From: CAWFGW01 sp963815495
GTDB lineage: Bacteria > Bacteroidota > Bacteroidia > Cytophagales > JAAEPT01
Assembly: GCA_963815495.1 (NCBI GenBank)
Contig: CAWFGW010000028.1
Span: 124,001-188,000, forward strand
Reading direction: 5' to 3'
Length of the DNA stretch: 64,000 nucleotides
Positions 44,678 through 53,028 of the stretch are shown here, one piece after another. Under the pieces are notes generated by a model. The model had not been told where the DNA came from and did no database searches. It saw only the letters and a program-made list of their open reading frames with translations. Both the position numbers and the translations under genes were made by a program. Within the stretch, counting starts at the first letter, position 1; each line of letters starts with the position of its first letter.

Positions 44678-45697
44678 TTATTTCATCAGCGCAATCAATA
44701 GATAAGTCAAACCAAAAGCAAACACAGGCGCAATTGCCCACACGAGGAAGAAACGTTTAACAGTTTTATTTTTAAAGGTGTTTTTGAAGCCTATTTTACT
44801 AATGCTTAAGGCAATAAAGGCCGCACCGTTTAACTGCACCAGCGAAGTTGGAATCCCTTTAGTCACAGAGGCTAATAAAAGTAGACTAGCTACTGTAATT
44901 GCGATTACTGTGGCATAAAATGGACTCACCTCTATAATTTCTTTGCCCGTAGTTTCTGTGCCTTTATGTCCTAATAATGAGCTTCCTATTGCGAAACATG
45001 GGGCTACAAGTAAAACAGAAAGGATGATAATGGGCATAAAATTTTGAATGGAAGTTTGACCCACAGCATTTGCTGTTAACGAGGCAATAGGGGCAGCAGC
45101 ATTGGCCACATTGTTGGCACCAATAGAAAACGAAACATAGAGCGAGGAAGCAATTAATAATGCATTCAGCCCTTTGTGTTGGTATAAGTGAGCGTAGTCT
45201 GCACTAATCACTTTTTCTTTAAGCAAGGGAAAAATGTACTTAGAAAGCAATAACAAGACAATAAAGGATATAATTGGTAGTATGACCCATGTTGGGATTA
45301 TTTCATAGAATAATTTATGCGTGTTCAAACCATCCAACGCAGTGGCAGCACCAGCAATAGCTAAGACGGTTGCCTGACTTGTTGATTGAGGAACACCAAT
45401 TAAATTGGATATAAGCAAGGCTAAGCCAATAGACCCTAATATGATGGAAGTGTTTAATGGTGTAAAGAATGCTTGTTCTAATAACCCATTACCTAGTGTT
45501 AATGATACTTGCTTACCTGCTAATAATGCCCCTGCAAGTACCATCACACCAAATAAGCCGGGAATGACCCTTCTCCTGATCACATTGGATCCATAAGCAG
45601 CAGAAAAGGCTGGTGCAGTACCACTTCCCCCCATGTTTACAGCTAAGAACATTGCTAAAAGAAATGGAATAGTTAATTCATTGAATAGTCCGGTCAT
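44678..45697 (-). CDS. PiT-family inorganic phosphate transporter
   Basis: A 339-residue membrane protein with about ten hydrophobic helices. The family's inverted-repeat signature appears as AVNMGGSGTAPAFSAAYG near the N-terminus and SIGANNVANAAAPIASL in the second half, the latter matching GANDVANA. It imports phosphate, usually as a metal-phosphate complex with proton or sodium coupling. The first signature has the variant NMGGS form seen in a subgroup of PiT proteins. The usual PhoU-like DUF47 partner is absent. Only 2 bases separate it from the DUF2490 gene upstream, so the two form an operon. Confidence 0.9.
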   Translation of the reverse strand: MTGLFNELTIPFLLAMFLAVNMGGSGTAPAFSAAYGSNVIRRRVIPGLFGVMVLAGALLAGKQVSLTLGNGLLEQAFFTPLNTSIILGSIGLALLISNLIGVPQSTSQATVLAIAGAATALDGLNTHKLFYEIIPTWVILPIISFIVLLLLSKYIFPLLKEKVISADYAHLYQHKGLNALLIASSLYVSFSIGANNVANAAAPIASLTANAVGQTSIQNFMPIIILSVLLVAPCFAIGSSLLGHKGTETTGKEIIEVSPFYATVIAITVASLLLLASVTKGIPTSLVQLNGAAFIALSISKIGFKNTFKNKTVKRFFLVWAIAPVFAFGLTYLLIALMK

Positions 45698-45699
45698 GG

Positions 45700-46437
45700 T
45701 TATAAGGATTTAGATTGTTTAAAATTTATGGTATGATGAATGGTGAGGCGTACAATATTTCTGTTATAAAAGTCGACTCCTGATTTTCTTTGTTGAAACC
45801 AGTTGAAATAGCCTACTTCCACACCAAAGTTGGATTGAGGCATATATTGAATGCTACCACCGTAACGATTTTGGTCAAATACATTTTGAACAATTTGACC
45901 ACCAATATTGATAAAAATTTCATCAAAGGTTTTTAAGGTGATTGTTGATGTTGGACTGTACCTCAGTTCTAATTTATAGCGTGTACGGTTATTACTGTAA
46001 TCATAGGAGCCATCCGGTTGTTCAAAAAATCGAAACTCTGACCAGTAGCGGTGACTGAAGGTGATTTTTTTTGACAGCACTTGTTTGTATTCCAATTCTA
46101 CTTGTGGACGTAATTCCTCATTGATGGTATAATTAGAGATCTCTGGGTCATGAGGAAGTGCTTGTCTAAAATAAGTGAAGGCGATACCAGAACTCCAGCC
46201 ATTACCTAATTTTCTTTCGAGATGGGTACGCGAGACAAATTGATGTTGTCTCCAGGGAAAACAGTACGTGCGTTCTTCTAATTCCTGAATCACCTGATAG
46301 TTTTCATTTACCTTTAATTTTAAGTTGTAGCGACTCCATAATAACTCTTGTGAGTCAATTTGTTTTTGTCCAATCACATTATTAGCCAATAAGCCAATCG
46401 TGATAAGCAGAAGGAAAGTGTGTTTAATTGGGCTCAT
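45700..46437 (-). CDS. DUF2490 outer-membrane-like protein
   Basis: A 245-residue protein from ATG 46437 (MSPIKHTFLLLITIGLLANN), with a signal peptide; the frame extends 9 codons further. The mature part is a set of amphipathic strands (QHQFVSRTHLERKLGNGWSSGIAFTYF, QVELEYKQVLSKKITFSHRYWSEFRFF, TRYKLELRYSP) typical of the DUF2490 beta-barrel family. The function is unknown, but the pairing with a phosphate permease suggests an outer-membrane step or channel for the same solute; that is inference. Confidence 0.82.
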   Translation of the reverse strand: MSPIKHTFLLLITIGLLANNVIGQKQIDSQELLWSRYNLKLKVNENYQVIQELEERTYCFPWRQHQFVSRTHLERKLGNGWSSGIAFTYFRQALPHDPEISNYTINEELRPQVELEYKQVLSKKITFSHRYWSEFRFFEQPDGSYDYSNNRTRYKLELRYSPTSTITLKTFDEIFINIGGQIVQNVFDQNRYGGSIQYMPQSNFGVEVGYFNWFQQRKSGVDFYNRNIVRLTIHHTINFKQSKSL

Positions 46438-46523
46438 TGTTACTTTTTTAGATAGTTCACACAAATCTAATTAAAAGCTATAATACCCACCAAATTAGTA
46501 GGATATAAAATTTTTAAAAAAAA

Positions 46524-46955
46524 TTATTTTTTAAGTTTTTTCTCTCGCTTGACGATATCAGCTAGGGTAGCAGCCTTTAGTCGCTTAACGGTTTCATTTC
46601 TAATTTCCATCGCAATTTGTCGTATTCCGCAGGTTGCTTCATCAATACATTCTTCACAACGTTCATAAAATTCATGTGTGACACAGGGGAGTAGACCAAT
46701 TGCACCATCAAATAATCGCATTACTCGTGCCATGTGAATTTCTTGTGGCGTACCATTCAGAGAATACCCGCCATATTTTCCCTTCTTACTGTTCAAAACA
46801 CGGGCATTTTTGAGTTCTGTCAAGATGGATTCTAAAAACTTTAAAGGAATTTTCTGCTCTTCGGCAATACGACTTACAGATATCGGTTGATCATCCAGGT
46901 GCTTAGCGATAAAAACTAGCGCATTAATAGCGTATTTTGATTTTTTAGATAACAC
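46524..46955 (-). CDS. Rrf2-family transcriptional regulator, GTG start
   Basis: A 143-residue Rrf2 protein. The winged helix at the N-terminus reads LSKKSKYAINALVFIAKHL ... PISVSRIAEEQKIPLKFLESILTELKNARVLNSKKGKYGGYSL, the family core. The C-terminal half has four Cys: LPCVTHEFYERCEECIDEATC. Rrf2 members with a three-Cys cluster (IscR, NsrR) bind an Fe-S cluster and sense iron-sulfur status, oxidants or NO; the spacing here is C-x8-C-x2-C-x5-C. The start is GTG at 46955. Target genes are unclear; the DUF2490-PiT pair lies 86 bases downstream and may be cotranscribed or regulated. Confidence 0.9.
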   Translation of the reverse strand: MLSKKSKYAINALVFIAKHLDDQPISVSRIAEEQKIPLKFLESILTELKNARVLNSKKGKYGGYSLNGTPQEIHMARVMRLFDGAIGLLPCVTHEFYERCEECIDEATCGIRQIAMEIRNETVKRLKAATLADIVKREKKLKK

Positions 46956-47166
46956 AGATTAAAGATAAGAATTGTAATTTAGATTACCTTTGTCCTAGAG
47001 TTTCAAATAAAAAATATCCAACAAGTAGAAGCAATTTCGAACACATGTTTAGTTTTCAAATGGTAATGTATGTAATATGATTTGCTTATAAGAGGATATG
47101 TTTATCTACCTCGTGGACTAGGGACCTACAAAGTGTTTTTAAAATTTGTTCACTAAAATAAAGGGT

Positions 47167-47814
47167 TTATTTACTTTCATTCAGTTGTTTATGCGACCCA
47201 TCACAATAGGGTTGTTTTTTAGATAACCCACAAGTACAATCATTAATGCCAATGCCATCTAAAATTCGAGGGATATATTTTTCAATGCGAGACTCCCTTG
47301 TTTTAGATTGTTTGGCACCCGAAAAATAAAGGTTGTATGCGCGTTGTCGACCAGGGGTTAAGTCCTCAAAGGCCGTTTTTAAGGCTGGCATTTTCTCTAA
47401 TTTATGTCGGAACTCTTCAGGATAAGTTAAGTTAGTACTTTCTTTAAAATCCACTTTAATACCTGCTTTTTCAACCTCAATTGCTTCATATATATATGCT
47501 TTTAAAGTTGATTTTATCTCCATGATTTCCTGGACACTCGTAAACTTAATCATTCGTGAAGACTGGGAGTTTTCTCCAGGTGCAACTAGAATATTGTTTG
47601 TGTCATTTAACAATACGCCTTTAAAAAAGCTGAGCGTACAGTAGGCTTTAAATTTACCTATTATTACAATGTTTACATCATTATAAGTATAACAGGGAAC
47701 CCGCCATTTCATTTCTTCCGTAAGTTGACATTCTAGGAGCAAAGCTCTTAAATGGCGCATTTCTTCCTGCCATTGGTCTGCGTTTTCTATGTAATCAGTA
47801 ATCTTTGAATTCAT
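47167..47814 (-). CDS. YdeI/OmpD-associated protein fused to a CDGSH iron-sulfur motif
   Basis: A 215-residue protein. Residues about 1-125 are DUF1801-like (WQEEMRHLRALLLECQLTEEMKWRVPCYTYNDVNIVIIGKFKAYCTLSFFKG). Residues about 130-190 are the YdeI bacteriocin-protection/OmpD-associated helices (PEEFRHKLEKMPALKTAFEDLTPGRQRAYNLYFSGAKQSKTRESRIEKYIPRILDG in part). The C-terminus has CTCGLSKKQPYCDGSH, an exact fit to the CDGSH pattern C-x-C-x2-S-x3-P-x-C-D-G-S-H that binds a [2Fe-2S] cluster through three Cys and one His. The first two domains are a common pairing; the Fe-S end adds redox potential. Cytoplasmic, monocistronic. Confidence 0.88.
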   Translation of the reverse strand: MNSKITDYIENADQWQEEMRHLRALLLECQLTEEMKWRVPCYTYNDVNIVIIGKFKAYCTLSFFKGVLLNDTNNILVAPGENSQSSRMIKFTSVQEIMEIKSTLKAYIYEAIEVEKAGIKVDFKESTNLTYPEEFRHKLEKMPALKTAFEDLTPGRQRAYNLYFSGAKQSKTRESRIEKYIPRILDGIGINDCTCGLSKKQPYCDGSHKQLNESK

Positions 47815-48211
47815 CGAGTTGGTTTATACTGTGTATGTAAGATAGCATGGGTTAGGGGCAGGTGCCAAATTGTTACGAATGTTTTTTATTTTGTAGAATA
47901 CAAGTTAATGATTGGAGCCGTAGTTTGAATTTCTTTTGTTTGATTTTTCATTTTTGCTCCTTGCCAGAGGAACTTACTTTTTAACACCACCTGAAGGGAA
48001 AGACTTAAAAAAATTCTGATAGTACAATTAAGACGAGAATGGAAACGGAATGTAAGGTGGGTTCTATAATTTCCTATAGATGGTAAAAAAACAGAATAAA
48101 TTTAATCATTAAAATTAAAGCGTGCATCAAAAAATTGCTTGGCACATTAATGGTTTTTTTATGTTAAAAGAGAGCGAAACACTGGTTTTTAGTTGTTTGG
48201 TGTTGTGATTA
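47815..48211. other. 397 bp intergenic region
   Basis: No coding frame, RNA gene or repeat was recognised. A short CTATA/TATAG pairing around TTCC lies near 48064-48080, and a TTGGCACATTAATGG stretch near 48140 resembles half of a sigma-54 promoter but faces away from the flanking genes. Confidence 0.5.
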
Positions 48212-48886
48212 TCATGAAATAATTCTCCCGTCCTCCATTTCAATAATGCGGTCGGTTTTAGCAGCAAAATCCTTGTCATGGGTTACAATGAGTAAGGTTA
48301 ACTGAAGCTCTTGGGTGAGGTCTTTAAAAATGTTAAATACATTGTCGGCATTCCGACTATCCAGGTTTCCAGTGGGTTCATCACCCATGATGATGCTAGG
48401 GTTATTGATTAGTGCTCGAGCGATAGCTACCCGTTGTTTTTGTCCACCAGAAATGCGCGAGGAGATCTTGTGAGCCTGATCATCGATTTCCAGGAGCTTC
48501 AGCTTTTGCATCGCATCATGTTCAATTTCCTGTTGGCTTTTGATCCCTAGTTTCTTTGCAGGTAACATCACGTTTTCCAACACGGTAAATTCGGGTAAGA
48601 GGTAGTGAAACTGAAATACAAAGCCAATGGATTCATTCCGCACTAACGCTAAATCGTGATGTGGGGTGGTTGTGAGGTTCTGTCCTTTGAAAAGTAATTC
48701 GCCCTCATATTCAGTATCCATCGTGGAAAGAATATAGAGCAAGGTTGACTTACCACAACCCGATTTCCCCATAATGGATACAAACTCTCCTTTATTCACG
48801 CGAAAGCTAATGTCTTTTAAGGCATGGAACTTTACAGGGTCCAGGAAATATTTGTTGATATTTTTAGCTTCAAGTAAAGTCTCCAT
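48212..48886 (-). CDS. ABC transporter ATP-binding protein, MacB/LolD type
   Basis: A 224-residue ATPase. Walker A is GKSGCGKSTLL (about 40-50), the Q-loop lies in FVFQFHYLLPEFTVLEN, the signature is SGGQKQRVAIARAL and Walker B is IIMGDEPTGNLD. LLIVTHDKDFA gives the H-loop. The MacB/LolD/FtsE subfamily is clear from FQFHYLLPEFTVLENVMLPA. It powers the FtsX-like permease encoded upstream with a 1 base overlap (TAATG). A mechanotransmission exporter or lipoprotein-release system is likely. Confidence 0.94.
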   Translation of the reverse strand: METLLEAKNINKYFLDPVKFHALKDISFRVNKGEFVSIMGKSGCGKSTLLYILSTMDTEYEGELLFKGQNLTTTPHHDLALVRNESIGFVFQFHYLLPEFTVLENVMLPAKKLGIKSQQEIEHDAMQKLKLLEIDDQAHKISSRISGGQKQRVAIARALINNPSIIMGDEPTGNLDSRNADNVFNIFKDLTQELQLTLLIVTHDKDFAAKTDRIIEMEDGRIIS

Positions 48887-50142
48887 TATTGTCCTCTAAT
48901 TATTTCTACAGGGTCAATTTTTTCAGCTCTTCGTGCCGGTAAATATCCCGCCATAAAGGTGGATACCAAAGCAAAAAATAACCCAATCCCATAGTATTTG
49001 ATGTCGTGGTTCACCGGGAATGTTTTGATGGTAGGCAGCGCCTCTGTTTCAAAAGGAGCATAATCGATCCATAACGAAACACCAAAGCCAAATAATAAAC
49101 CAACAAAACCACCAACTAACCCAATTAAAATAGCCTGACTAATAAAAATGGTTTTCACATCTTTCCCACTAAACCCCACAGCTTTGAGAATGGCGATGTC
49201 ATTCATTTTTTCATAAATCAACATATTGAGGATGTTGTAAATGCCAAAGCCAGCAACAATTAATAACGTGATTGAAACCGCATAGGTAATCAAGTTTCTG
49301 ATGCTGGTTCCTGTTTCTATTTGACTGTTTGCTGATCGAAAATCAATGGCATAGACGCCATATTTCTTTCTAATTTCTTTCGATTTTTCATAAGCCATTT
49401 CTACATTATTCATTTTGATATAAATATCGGTGATGTAGCTTTTGTTTTGCCCTAAAATTTTTTGTGTCGTGTTAATGTTGGCATAACTCTGCATGTTGTC
49501 GACATCGGCCAAACCACTTTGATATAATCCCACCACTTTTAAATGGTGTTGCGCACCAGTAACGGTGGTCACCTGGATATTATCACCAATATTAAGTGAC
49601 ATTTTATCCGCAATACCCGCACCCAGAATAATACCGTCTTCAAAATATTTTAAAGCATCTGAACTGCCTTCGATTACATAGTCTTCAAAACTAAAGAGGC
49701 CTACTTGTTCTTCAACATCAATTCCTTTAATGATGCCATTGAGTTGAATGGTACCATCCACATAAAACACTTGAGCATTTACTAATGGGGCAACCCCTTT
49801 AACGTCAGTATCTTTTCGCAACTGTTTCATCAACGGAGCTGCATTGTGGATGCTTTTTTTGGTGTGTTTCGGTTTGATGGAGTGTACCTGAACCGTTTTT
49901 TGTTCGAGGTCAAAATACGACTCAACAGGTTGTGTTTCACTAGGTTTTATTTCATTAAAAACGTGTACATGGGGCGCACTATTTAAAATCAACCCATCTA
50001 ACATCTTGTTGAGCCCGGTCATGAAGCTGATCAAAATAATAAAAGAAGCGATTCCAAAGGTGACCCCTGCTGCTGCGACTAACGATTGTTTGATACGGGA
50101 TTGCAGGTGCTTTTTTGCAATATTTAATAGGAGAAAATTCAC
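48886..50142 (-). CDS. ABC transporter permease, FtsX/MacB family
   Basis: A 418-residue permease with the four-helix MacB layout: helix 1 near the N-terminus (SLVAAAGVTFGIASFIILISFMTGL), a large periplasmic domain (about 45-280) and three C-terminal helices (LITYAVSITLLIVAGFGIYNIL, FISQAILIGLVGGFVGLLFGFG, GIGLFFALVSTFMAGYLPARRAEKIDPVEIIRG). The closing PARRAxxxxPVEIIRG is an FtsX-family hallmark. It forms a pump with the ATPase downstream and the adaptor upstream (4 base overlap). A TolC-type outer-membrane channel is missing from the locus and would have to be encoded elsewhere. Confidence 0.93.
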   Translation of the reverse strand: MNFLLLNIAKKHLQSRIKQSLVAAAGVTFGIASFIILISFMTGLNKMLDGLILNSAPHVHVFNEIKPSETQPVESYFDLEQKTVQVHSIKPKHTKKSIHNAAPLMKQLRKDTDVKGVAPLVNAQVFYVDGTIQLNGIIKGIDVEEQVGLFSFEDYVIEGSSDALKYFEDGIILGAGIADKMSLNIGDNIQVTTVTGAQHHLKVVGLYQSGLADVDNMQSYANINTTQKILGQNKSYITDIYIKMNNVEMAYEKSKEIRKKYGVYAIDFRSANSQIETGTSIRNLITYAVSITLLIVAGFGIYNILNMLIYEKMNDIAILKAVGFSGKDVKTIFISQAILIGLVGGFVGLLFGFGVSLWIDYAPFETEALPTIKTFPVNHDIKYYGIGLFFALVSTFMAGYLPARRAEKIDPVEIIRGQ

Positions 50143-51233
50143 TTGGATTCCGGCTTTTTAAGTTCAGTATCCGCCTGCAGGCCTGCTATGATTTCTACTT
50201 TATCCAACCCAAAGATGCCTGTTTTTACCGTGACTAAACCATCCACGGTAGAAACGGTAGTGTCGTTGACTAAATACTCCCGTGGAATAGTGAGTGCAGC
50301 TGTTTTTTGATTAATGATGATGTTAGCCTCGCCAGATAAACCCATATAAAGTGTGGGCGGCTTGGACATAAAATAACAATCCACTTTAAACGACTGCGAT
50401 TGCGTATCCATCATCGGATATATTTTAGCCACCTCAGCTTCAAATACCTGATTTGGGTAGGCATTTAAGGAGATAATGACTTTTTGACCCAGTTCCACGC
50501 GTGCGACATCCATTTCATCGACTAGTAGCTCTACTTTAAAGCTATCGGCACTACCGATGATGGCAAAAGGTTCTTGCATCGCAATAAATTCAGCTTCTTT
50601 TTTCATGACATCGTAGACGCGTCCATTCAAGTTGCTGGTCATCAACAAATCTTTAGAAAGTTCTTTGTTGGTTTTTAATTGATTTTCTTTGATTTGAGCA
50701 TCTGTTTTTAATTCCTGTAGGGTACGTGCATAGCGACTTTTGATAATGTCAAGGGCATTTTTTGACGTGGTGTAAGCCAGTTTTTTGGCTTCCAGTTCTT
50801 GTTTAGTCCCCACGTTTTTATCATACAGCACTTTTTGTCTGAAGTAGTTGAGCGAATCGTTTTTAAGTTTTAGTTGTGCGTTTTCCAGTTCAGCATCAAT
50901 TTCTTTGAGCACGGTAGCTCTACTGTTGAGGTTTCTTTGGGCTAACTCGTACACGATTTTTGCATTATCATAGTTGAGGTCGGTGGTTTTACTTTCCACC
51001 ATAAAGAGGGGAGACCCTTTTTCTACATCGTCTCCTTCTTTGATGTAGCGTTTATGAATCACGCCTGAAAGGGTAGAATAAACCGTGTAATAATCATAAG
51101 GTTGCACCGTAGCGGAGGAATATACCGCCTCTATAATTTTTTCTTTCTGAGGGTGGATGACTTCGTTTTTCTTTTTATTGCATGAAGTGAAGAACAATAA
51201 AAGTAATAGAGTATATGTGACGAATTGTTGCAT
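50139..51233 (-). CDS. HlyD/MacA-like periplasmic adaptor lipoprotein
   Basis: A 364-residue membrane-fusion protein. The leader MQQFVTYTLLLLLFFTSC ends in a lipobox, so it is lipid-anchored. A biotinyl-lipoyl-like strand set (SGVIHKRYIKEGDDVEKGSPLFMVESK) is followed by a helical hairpin (about 85-185, with KNVGTKQELEAKKLAY and similar), and then beta-barrel domains (LLMTSNLNGRVYDVMKKEAEF, VELLVDEMDVARVELGQKVIISL). It starts the macAB-like operon and would link the permease to an outer-membrane channel. Substrate unknown; macrolide export and surface-lipoprotein handling are both seen in this family. Confidence 0.92.
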   Translation of the reverse strand: MQQFVTYTLLLLLFFTSCNKKKNEVIHPQKEKIIEAVYSSATVQPYDYYTVYSTLSGVIHKRYIKEGDDVEKGSPLFMVESKTTDLNYDNAKIVYELAQRNLNSRATVLKEIDAELENAQLKLKNDSLNYFRQKVLYDKNVGTKQELEAKKLAYTTSKNALDIIKSRYARTLQELKTDAQIKENQLKTNKELSKDLLMTSNLNGRVYDVMKKEAEFIAMQEPFAIIGSADSFKVELLVDEMDVARVELGQKVIISLNAYPNQVFEAEVAKIYPMMDTQSQSFKVDCYFMSKPPTLYMGLSGEANIIINQKTAALTIPREYLVNDTTVSTVDGLVTVKTGIFGLDKVEIIAGLQADTELKKPESK

Positions 51234-51323
51234 TGTTAATGGACCGATTGTGTAATTGTCAAGTTCTAAAAATTCTGCTAAAATGCTAAATAGAAGGAGA
51301 ATGAATTTTAATGATTCTGGTCA

Positions 51324-52256
51324 TTACCCCAACTGCTCCACCTCATCAATTTTATCTACTTCCAACACAATGTACCCCTCATCATCCGTGTGGAAGTTTC
51401 GGGCAAATTTAGCGTTCCAAACCAGTTCCTTAAAGTCATAGGAGTGGCGGCTGTGTACAATTTGGTTAAACGCATCATCATAGCCAGTAATGAGAATTAA
51501 AAACTCAGCCTCGTAGTTCGCTAAATCTACCTGAGTTAAGTTGAATAAAGGGCTTTTGTCGTCAATAGCGTGCACAATGGTCCAGGTCAATGGGAAAAAC
51601 ACAATTTTACTCGTCTCTAGGGCAAGGTTGTGGTAGTTCTTATTAAAGGAACCATCTTTTGCTGTATCCACCATCGATAGGATAACACGTGCGTCTAAGT
51701 CCATCAACTGACTTTTTCGTTTATTAATGATTTTAAACTGAAAAGAAGTTTTGTCCTGATAAGGGCTAATAATTGCTTTGTCAGAAAAACGAATTTTTGC
51801 ATTGGGCTTTGAAAACCGGCCATATAATAAACCCGTTGCCATCGCAAAGCTAAGTAGGCCACACAACGCTTCGAAGCTAGCAATAAGATTAGCTGCCAGA
51901 CCTTGTGGAATAATCCCACCATATCCCACAGTTGTAAGCGATTGCACACTAAAGAAATACGCTTTAAGGAACTGGGATAATAAATCATTTGGTTCGCCTC
52001 CTCCTGATAAGTTCGCCTCAACAGCTAGGTATAGAGTGGCAAACAAAAGGTTAATAATTAAATAGGTTAATAAAACTAAGCTTAAAAAATGAACCCAGGA
52101 GATGGTAGTCAGGTATTGATAGGTGTTATAAAAATTAAATCCTTCACCTGCACGTTTGATGTTGAAATTCCCTTGATGGTTAATAAACCGTTTCGTTTTA
52201 CGGAAATAGATTTTACCAATTCCAGGATCGTTTTCTTGTTGGATGTTGGGATTCAT
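51324..52256 (-). CDS. Kir-type inward-rectifier potassium channel
   Basis: A 310-residue channel of the bacterial KirBac type from ATG 52256 (MNPNIQQENDPG). Two membrane helices (ISWVHFLSLVLLTYLIINLLFATLYL and LIASFEALCGLLSFAMATGLLYGRF) flank the pore with selectivity filter TVGYGGIIPQG. The C-terminal ~170 residues are the cytoplasmic immunoglobulin-like IRK domain (ISPYQDKTSFQFKIINKRKSQLMDLDARVILS, WTIVHAIDDKSPL, FLILITGYDDAFNQIVHSRHSY). Bacterial Kir channels carry potassium and set membrane potential. The frame runs 19 codons further up to 52313; those residues do not look like the family. A 52 bp gap separates it from queD. Confidence 0.92.
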   Translation of the reverse strand: MNPNIQQENDPGIGKIYFRKTKRFINHQGNFNIKRAGEGFNFYNTYQYLTTISWVHFLSLVLLTYLIINLLFATLYLAVEANLSGGGEPNDLLSQFLKAYFFSVQSLTTVGYGGIIPQGLAANLIASFEALCGLLSFAMATGLLYGRFSKPNAKIRFSDKAIISPYQDKTSFQFKIINKRKSQLMDLDARVILSMVDTAKDGSFNKNYHNLALETSKIVFFPLTWTIVHAIDDKSPLFNLTQVDLANYEAEFLILITGYDDAFNQIVHSRHSYDFKELVWNAKFARNFHTDDEGYIVLEVDKIDEVEQLG

Positions 52257-52365
52257 GGGGAAAGAAGAAGTAGGTCTATTGTGTTGACAATATAAAACCT
52301 TTTTAGCCAGCATTTATAGCTGTGAGAGCGATTTTTCAATGACCGATTTCAATCGCTAGCTTACC

Positions 52366-52815
52366 TTAAAGGTTATCGCTTTGATACCATTCAGCAAAAG
52401 AGGTGCTGGTTTCGTACAACTTCAAACTATGTAATTTAATTGTTGGTGCAAGGTGTGTCTTAATTATTTCAGCAAATCCATACACTAAAAATTCGCAGGT
52501 AGGTGCATAGGGGGTGTAGACTGTTTTGTCATTCCGTTTAGTAAGTACCTGGATCAATTCGTCATCAAAACCTTCTTCCAGCACAAGGGCATGATCATAC
52601 ACATCTAAAATGTGTTCTTTCACAATTTTTTTCAGGTCTTTAAAATCCATTACCATTCCGTTTTTCGGATGGGTGTTATCTTGGATAGTTGTACCGAGCA
52701 CCGTTACTTCCAGTTTGTAGGAATGACCATGAATATATTTACATGGACCATCGTACCCTTTAAGGGCATGAGCCATTTCAATTTCAAATATTTTGGTCAA
52801 TCGGATCGTGGGCAT
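52366..52815 (-). CDS. queD: 6-carboxytetrahydropterin synthase QueD (PTPS family)
   Basis: A 149-residue T-fold enzyme. Zinc-binding His residues are in FEIEMAHALKG and YIHGHSYKLEV. The FKDLKKIVKEHILDVYDHALVLEE stretch holds the catalytic Asp/His, and LKLYETSTSFAEWY carries the substrate Glu. It converts dihydroneopterin triphosphate to 6-carboxytetrahydropterin in queuosine/preQ0 synthesis; a 6-pyruvoyl-tetrahydropterin synthase role is the alternative. The catalytic Cys of the PTPS subgroup (near PCKYIHGH) is present. The TATCTTTG box at 52842-52849 lies 27 bases upstream. No other que genes are near. Confidence 0.9.
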   Translation of the reverse strand: MPTIRLTKIFEIEMAHALKGYDGPCKYIHGHSYKLEVTVLGTTIQDNTHPKNGMVMDFKDLKKIVKEHILDVYDHALVLEEGFDDELIQVLTKRNDKTVYTPYAPTCEFLVYGFAEIIKTHLAPTIKLHSLKLYETSTSFAEWYQSDNL

Positions 52816-52841
52816 TGGTGTTGTGCTTTTTTAAGAAGCTG

Positions 52842-52849
52842 CAAAGATA
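52842..52849 (-). promoter_or_regulatory. -7 box of the queD promoter
   Basis: TATCTTTG on the minus strand matches TAnnTTTG exactly, 27 bases before the queD ATG. No TTG is at the usual 17-23 base distance, so only the -7 half is supported. Confidence 0.5.
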
Positions 52850-53028
52850 AAAAAACAATACGGAAAGCTATTTAATTATTCAATTGAAAATCAGGAATCC
52901 TATTCTAGAAATAAAAGGACACAAAATTAGAATTAATTTTCTTCTAAATTTTTATGCAAAACGCGTTTAACTTATTAGCTTGTAGAACTCTTTAATAGTT
53001 TTAGCGTATCGTTTTTAAAATTTGATAT

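Noticed and set aside
46985..46992. TACCTTTG as a plus-strand promoter upstream of the Rrf2 gene
   Set aside because: No -33 TTG at a fitting distance and no plus-strand gene downstream; a six-base match is expected by chance in AT-rich DNA.
48130..48165. Sigma-54 promoter TGGCAC near 48141
   Set aside because: The -12 part reads TGGTT where TTGCW is expected, and it points toward the 3' end of a minus-strand gene.
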